Assembly: GCA_009792885.1 (NCBI GenBank)
Contig: WMCF01000006.1
Location: 4,950,444 to 5,014,443, forward strand
Direction: 5' to 3'
DNA from: Eremophila alpestris peregrina
Lineage: Eukaryota; Chordata; Aves; Passeriformes; Alaudidae
Length of the DNA stretch: 64,000 nt
Position 1 is the first letter of the stretch, and each line of letters opens with the position of its first letter. The notes under the pieces were generated by a model. It was not told the origin of the DNA. It worked only from the letters and a program-made list of their open reading frames with translations, and did no database searches. This document shows positions 60,151-64,000 of the stretch, piece by piece. The translations under genes and the position numbers were made by a program.

Positions 60151-61008
60151 GATTATTTAAGGAAAAAAAGAAAGGAATGAAAACCCCCACACACTCAGTA
60201 GAAAAAACCTCACCCTTCTGAAATATTTCAGACATATTTTAATCAGTCAAAAATATTAACATGTGAGTATTACTGCTGCAGATAAGTTAGCATTTATAAT
60301 ATAGTGAGAAACTTTTACTCTCTTCTCTGGCCTCTTTACACCATGATATGAACATCTGGGACAAGAGTTTATCCTTTGTTTAGTATTTGGAGAAAAGCAG
60401 AGTGAAGGAATGATAGTTTCAGCTGTCTCTTGCTCTGTTTCCATTACGTTGCTGAAGACAAATGTATGTTGCACTCCTAACAAACATCCCAGCCTCTGTG
60501 TGAAAGGTTCTGCACAGACAAATTGTAAGTTTGTTTACACATAGTCACATGGTATGTGTGAGGAGGAGGAAATGCCATGGATAGAAACATGTCTTGCCCT
60601 CACCTGTGACTTGTAAACACATTTCAGAGAGACTAGGATTAAAATGCTAATTTATATGCATTTTCAGCATTTTCAAGAAACATTAAGGAAATTCAGTATT
60701 AAACCCCTCACAGAGCCCTTGAAAAGTTGAATCTGAATGGCCTTTTATTTTACAAATATATTGACTTATTATAAGAATGATCTGCCAAGCCTTACCCCTG
60801 GTTTCAATGAAGAGTAAGATCATAATTTAGGAAAAAACCCCAAAACATGAAATAAACAAGAAACTGGGTAACTAGGGTAGTCCAAATTTAGATTTTAATA
60901 ATTAATAGAGCAGAAAGATTTCTCACTTTGTCTTGCAGTCCTACAGTTTAGGTTCAACTATTTTTTTAAATAATTTAATTTCTGTCAAGAGACATTTTTT
61001 ACAATTTG

Positions 61009-61279
61009 ATGTAGGAACAGGACAAGGGTTAATGGCTTCAAACTGAAAAAGAGTAAGTTTAGATTAGATATTAGGAAATATTTGTTGCTTTGAGCATGGT
61101 GAGGCACTGGCTGCCCAGAGAAGCTGTGAATGCCCTGTCCCCAGAAGTGTTCAAGGCCAGGGTGGATGGAGCAATGTGGAAGGTGGATGGTGTCCTTGCT
61201 CATGGCAGGGGGATTGGAACTAGATGATCTTTAAGGCCTCTTCCAAGCCAAGAATTTCCATGATTCTATGACTCCATGA
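61009..61279 (+). mobile_element. CR1 LINE 3' tail, plus strand
   Basis: AACAGGACAAGGGTTAATGG, CTTCAAACTGAAAAAGAGTA, TTAGATTAGATATTAGGAAA, GAGGCACTGGCTGCCCAGAG, TCAAGGCCAGGGTGGATGGA, TTGCTCATGGCAGGGGGATT, GGAACTAGATGATCTTTAAG and the terminal CCATGATTCTATGACTCCAT match the CR1 3' end in order. It is about 270 bases long and carries only the last few RT codons. A short duplication (GTGGATGG near 61160-61190) is visible. Confidence 0.95.
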
Positions 61280-62954
61280 ACTAAGAATAACGATGATATC
61301 AGTACTTTTTTCTTTGGCAAGAAGCAAAAAATATAGGAAAATTTCATCAGTTAACAAGATAGTCCTACAGACATACATTGGTAAACTGAGATTGTTAAAA
61401 TAAATTGTTCTTTAACACATCCAAGTACAAAATGCATATTCAGGGCCATTAAAATGAAAGATAGGTCTACAGAATTTTCAGAGAAGAAGCAGGTGAAGGT
61501 GCAAGTCTGACACAGAAAAATATCACCAAAATTTAACTATCTGAAAACGTGTAGTTCTCTTCCAAAACAAGGGAAAGACATTTATCTTCAGGGGCCAGGT
61601 CACTTACCTCTTTTACAAACCTGTCTCATAACAGAATAAATCAGTTTTTGAAAGCTTCTGTTTTACATTCTTCCCAATAGAAAGAAATATAAACTTTTAA
61701 AAATGCTTGTCTTTTGTTGGGGTAAGCATACAATCAGGGGGGTTTCAGACCCACAAGGAGGACGTACCTTACACTTCTGTGTCTGTGTCCTTCCAGTTCT
61801 CTTCTTTTTTGGCATTTTCTGGACTTCACATTATTTTTTCACATTCTTGTAAAAACAGATCCTGAAGAGCTTGGAGCATCACAGGGAGCTAACATCTTAA
61901 TACAGATTCTCATGCAAAACTAGGGCCAAAAAGACTCTGTGATTCATAGTTCCTAAGCCAAAAGCCAGTGAATAGGAATGGTGTATGGAAGGATCTCTTT
62001 GCTCCTCTATAAATGACTGGTGGAAGCATCATGGGTCTAATTTCTACCATTTTCAGAAGAAAGCTGAAAAATCAGATGTGATTTAGAGAGTAGCAATATT
62101 CTGATTCAAAGACTTTAGGAAACATCTTCTAGCAAAAGATGCAGAGATCAATTTAAACCTAGTAAAAACACAGCTGAAAATTAGTATCAATGTGTAGCAT
62201 GTTTCTGTGATGGAGATACTCAAAGGAACATGTAATGCAATAGTTTCATTTATTCTTTAATTATGCTGAGTACAGATATGCATAGTGCAAACCTGCCAGT
62301 GTAGAAATGCTGTAATGTACTAAATAAGATAAAAAATTTATGGTTACATTCATCTTGAGCAAAGTGGTATTATGTGGGCCTTATGCATTGGTGGGAGGTT
62401 CTGGGAAAAAAACCCAACATGCTTCTGGTTTGGAAGGAATAGTTATGTGGGTTAATCTGACTGGATTCCTTTGTATATAATAAAAATTGAAACAAAGTTA
62501 CCTAGATGGAAAAAAGCAAATAGTCCATTTCACACAGATGTATTCACTTCAATTTCTGTCAACTGTTTGATCTAACCATGTAGCTGATAAATGTTAAAAT
62601 AAAAAGTGTTCGGGAACACACAGAGAATAGTAGCAGATTTTCAAATATTTATGTTTTCATCTTAGGTTTTTTTTTCTCTTTCAAACTACCAAATAGCATG
62701 AGTCTGCTTTAAAAAGAGATTTTCATGCCAGCAAAAAATGTTTAAATCTTTCAAACTAGAAATTTAAATGCCTTCTCCTTTTGGATCATTTTTGTAGTTT
62801 TTATAACTGGCATTCCACTGGGACTGGTATGTCTGCTGGTTGTAGGTGGGTAATGGTCTCACAAGGATAAGATTTGCTTTCTGCAAATAAATATAGGCAT
62901 ACATTAGCTGGAAAAGCATCCTGGGAGAAATTTGCTTCTCAGTTTGTCAACATT
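61280..62954. other. Unique DNA, no gene seen
   Basis: AT-rich interval between the CR1 tail and the ancient repeat. I recognise no gene or transposon. Confidence 0.5.
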
Positions 62955-63225
62955 GCATGCAACCAGGCATTATTATTGCTTGTTTGTATTACAGTAGTGT
63001 GTAGGGAGACTGAGGCTGCTGGTACTACAGGCAGGAGAAGATTACACAGCAAAATAAAGTCTCTCCAACACGAAGTCTTTCATAAAACTCTTAAGTGTGG
63101 GAAAGGAATTAGCAGTTGAGGGAAGCTAAGTAACTTGCAGAGGGTCACACAACAGATCAGAGTCAGAGCTACTGAGAAAGTCCAGGATTGCTGATTCCCT
63201 TTGTATCAGGCTGCTGAACCAGTCC
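62955..63225 (-). mobile_element. Ancient amniote interspersed repeat (MIR/CR1-L3-type), minus strand
   Basis: Plus-strand landmarks are TTATTATTGCTTGTTTGTAT, TACAGTAG, AGGGAGACTGAGGC, AAAGTCTCTCCAACACGAAG, AAGCTAAGTAACTTGCAGAG, GGTCACACAACAGATCAGAG and TCAGAGCTACTGAG. They follow the reverse of the old amniote repeat whose conserved parts are TTATTATTTGTATTACGGTA, ACAGTCCCTGCCCCGAAGAG and AAGTGACTTGCCCAAGGTCA. It is the same family as 7495-7700, in opposite orientation, and looks nearly full-length for its conserved part. Its 81-codon open frame (62874-63119) is incidental. Confidence 0.65.
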
Positions 63226-64000
63226 AAAGAAAGATGTATAAATGTACATAATCTGTCCAGAAATCAAACAAACCCCACTGACTTCAAGAGAGATTAATTT
63301 TTTACACCACTTATAATTTGGTACAGGGTTTTTCATCAGAATTTATGAATTGAACTTAAAGAAACTGGAGTATCAAAAGAACAGAAAAATCATAATGCAA
63401 TACCAGCATAATAACAATAAAAAAGAAAAATTCTCTGAGAAGGCACGGATCAAATGGGAGATCTGATTTAAGATAAGCTGTAACTGATGGGATGAGCTCA
63501 AAGGGGATCTCCAGAGCCTCCAGAGGCCTTCATTTTACATTTAGTACCCACTTGAATCTTCTTTCAGTGACTGCTCATCCCTTTTTCAAATACTGCTAAA
63601 TCAACTCTGCCAGACACCACTCATCCCATGGGAACCTCAAACACTGAAACATTTTTTTTTTTTTTGTTTTAGAAGATGTTTGATACCATCACAGAGCAAG
63701 TATCATTTTTTTTCATTGTTCCATGATCTCCTTGCACTGAGCTACCAGCTCTCCACTATATCACCAGCTTAAATTATATCCACTGTCTTACTATCACTAG
63801 TCACTGTGTTTTTCTAAGGATCAAAGCACAAACCCAGGTTGCTGGTTGTGAGCCAGCAACCTGAGAGCCTCCAGTTGGCAAGTCTTCAGCAAGCTTCTGC
63901 ATGTTGGTGGGAAGTTCTATGACAGCTTTTTACGCAGGAAACTCTTTCCTGCTCGGGTTTGGACCAGACAGAGCTCTGGAAGTTAACTGGATTTAGCTGA
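63226..64000. other. Unique DNA at the right edge, with two hairpins
   Basis: It holds a 14-base T run at 63652-63665, a hairpin at 63835-63863 and a smaller GCAGGAAA/TTTCCTGC hairpin near 63935. No gene was recognised, though composition rises slightly in the last 200 bases. Confidence 0.45.
63835..63863. repeat. Inverted repeat, 11-bp perfect arms, 7-nt loop
   Basis: CAGGTTGCTGG (63835-63845) and CCAGCAACCTG (63853-63863) are exact reverse complements around TTGTGAG. It could fold as a stem-loop in RNA, but the stem is too short for a typical microRNA precursor. No poly-T terminator follows. Confidence 0.85.

Larger units (their letters stand above)
58786..61008. other. Unique interval with a possible conserved block
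   Basis: No gene recognised. It contains the G-rich tract at 59548-59565 and the motif-dense block at 59880-60150. A 93-codon minus-strand frame (60021-59740) overlaps that block without known motifs. Confidence 0.5.

Noticed and set aside
63835..63863. microRNA precursor
   Set aside because: The stem is only 11 bp; flanking bases do not extend the pairing to the length of a pre-miRNA.
1..64000. CRISPR arrays, operons, tRNA or rRNA genes, prophage, or nuclear copies of mitochondrial DNA
   Set aside because: No regularly spaced repeats, no cloverleaf B-box context, no ribosomal or mitochondrial sequence recognised. The DNA is vertebrate in character.

Overview
This window looks like a gene-poor stretch of a bird genome, most likely a songbird. 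That rests on three things. CR1 LINE copies are present in several subfamilies and both orientations, with the avian CR1 3' end built on the ATTCTATG octamer. There are long terminal repeats (LTRs) of avian endogenous retrovirus families. The background is AT-rich and CpG-poor, with short A and T runs and few long repeats. The passerine assignment is an inference from remembered repeat consensus sequences; I could not run a search.

I see no gene that can be defended from start to stop. There is no rRNA, tRNA, CRISPR array, operon or ribosome binding site. The longest open frames (up to 181 codons) show no recognisable domain. Several of the better ones (9946-10434, 27745-27966, 43958-44323, 44337-44528) are sense or antisense reads through CR1 reverse-transcriptase remains. 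The window is either intergenic or lies inside a very large intron. Three short segments have exon-like splice borders and open frames (16093-16143 plus, 58299-58464 minus, 29741-29885 minus). They are reported as candidates only.

Layout: 1-7494 is mostly unique AT-rich DNA with an LTR 5' fragment at 404-525. An ancient amniote repeat lies at 7495-7700 and a minus-strand CR1 at 9895-10476. The stretch 10477-18607 is unique and holds the first candidate exon. An avian LTR lies at 18608-19070 and a MIR-type relic at 19745-19925. A long hairpin at 23385-23416 precedes a CR1 tail at 23715-23862. A near-complete solo LTR spans 24431-25005 and a CR1 27465-28184. A fossil reverse-transcriptase piece lies at 30840-30995.

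The interval 37195-44846 is the repeat-dense core: CR1 (+), CR1 (-), a second LTR family with a GC-rich block beside it, CR1 (+), and a CR1 inserted inside another CR1. From 44847 to 64000 the DNA is again mostly unique. It holds an 18-bp palindrome at 45143-45160, a split CR1 at 54311-54700, short CR1 pieces at 58721 and 61009, and an ancient amniote repeat on the minus strand at 62955-63225.

The genes do not form a system because no gene could be established. The informative content is the transposon stratigraphy (ancient MIR/L3-type relics, then several CR1 waves, then LTRs), a handful of unusually good inverted repeats, and possible conserved regulatory blocks near 8143-8205, 21076-21095, 34900-35000 and 59880-60150. 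I found no convincing undescribed biological system.
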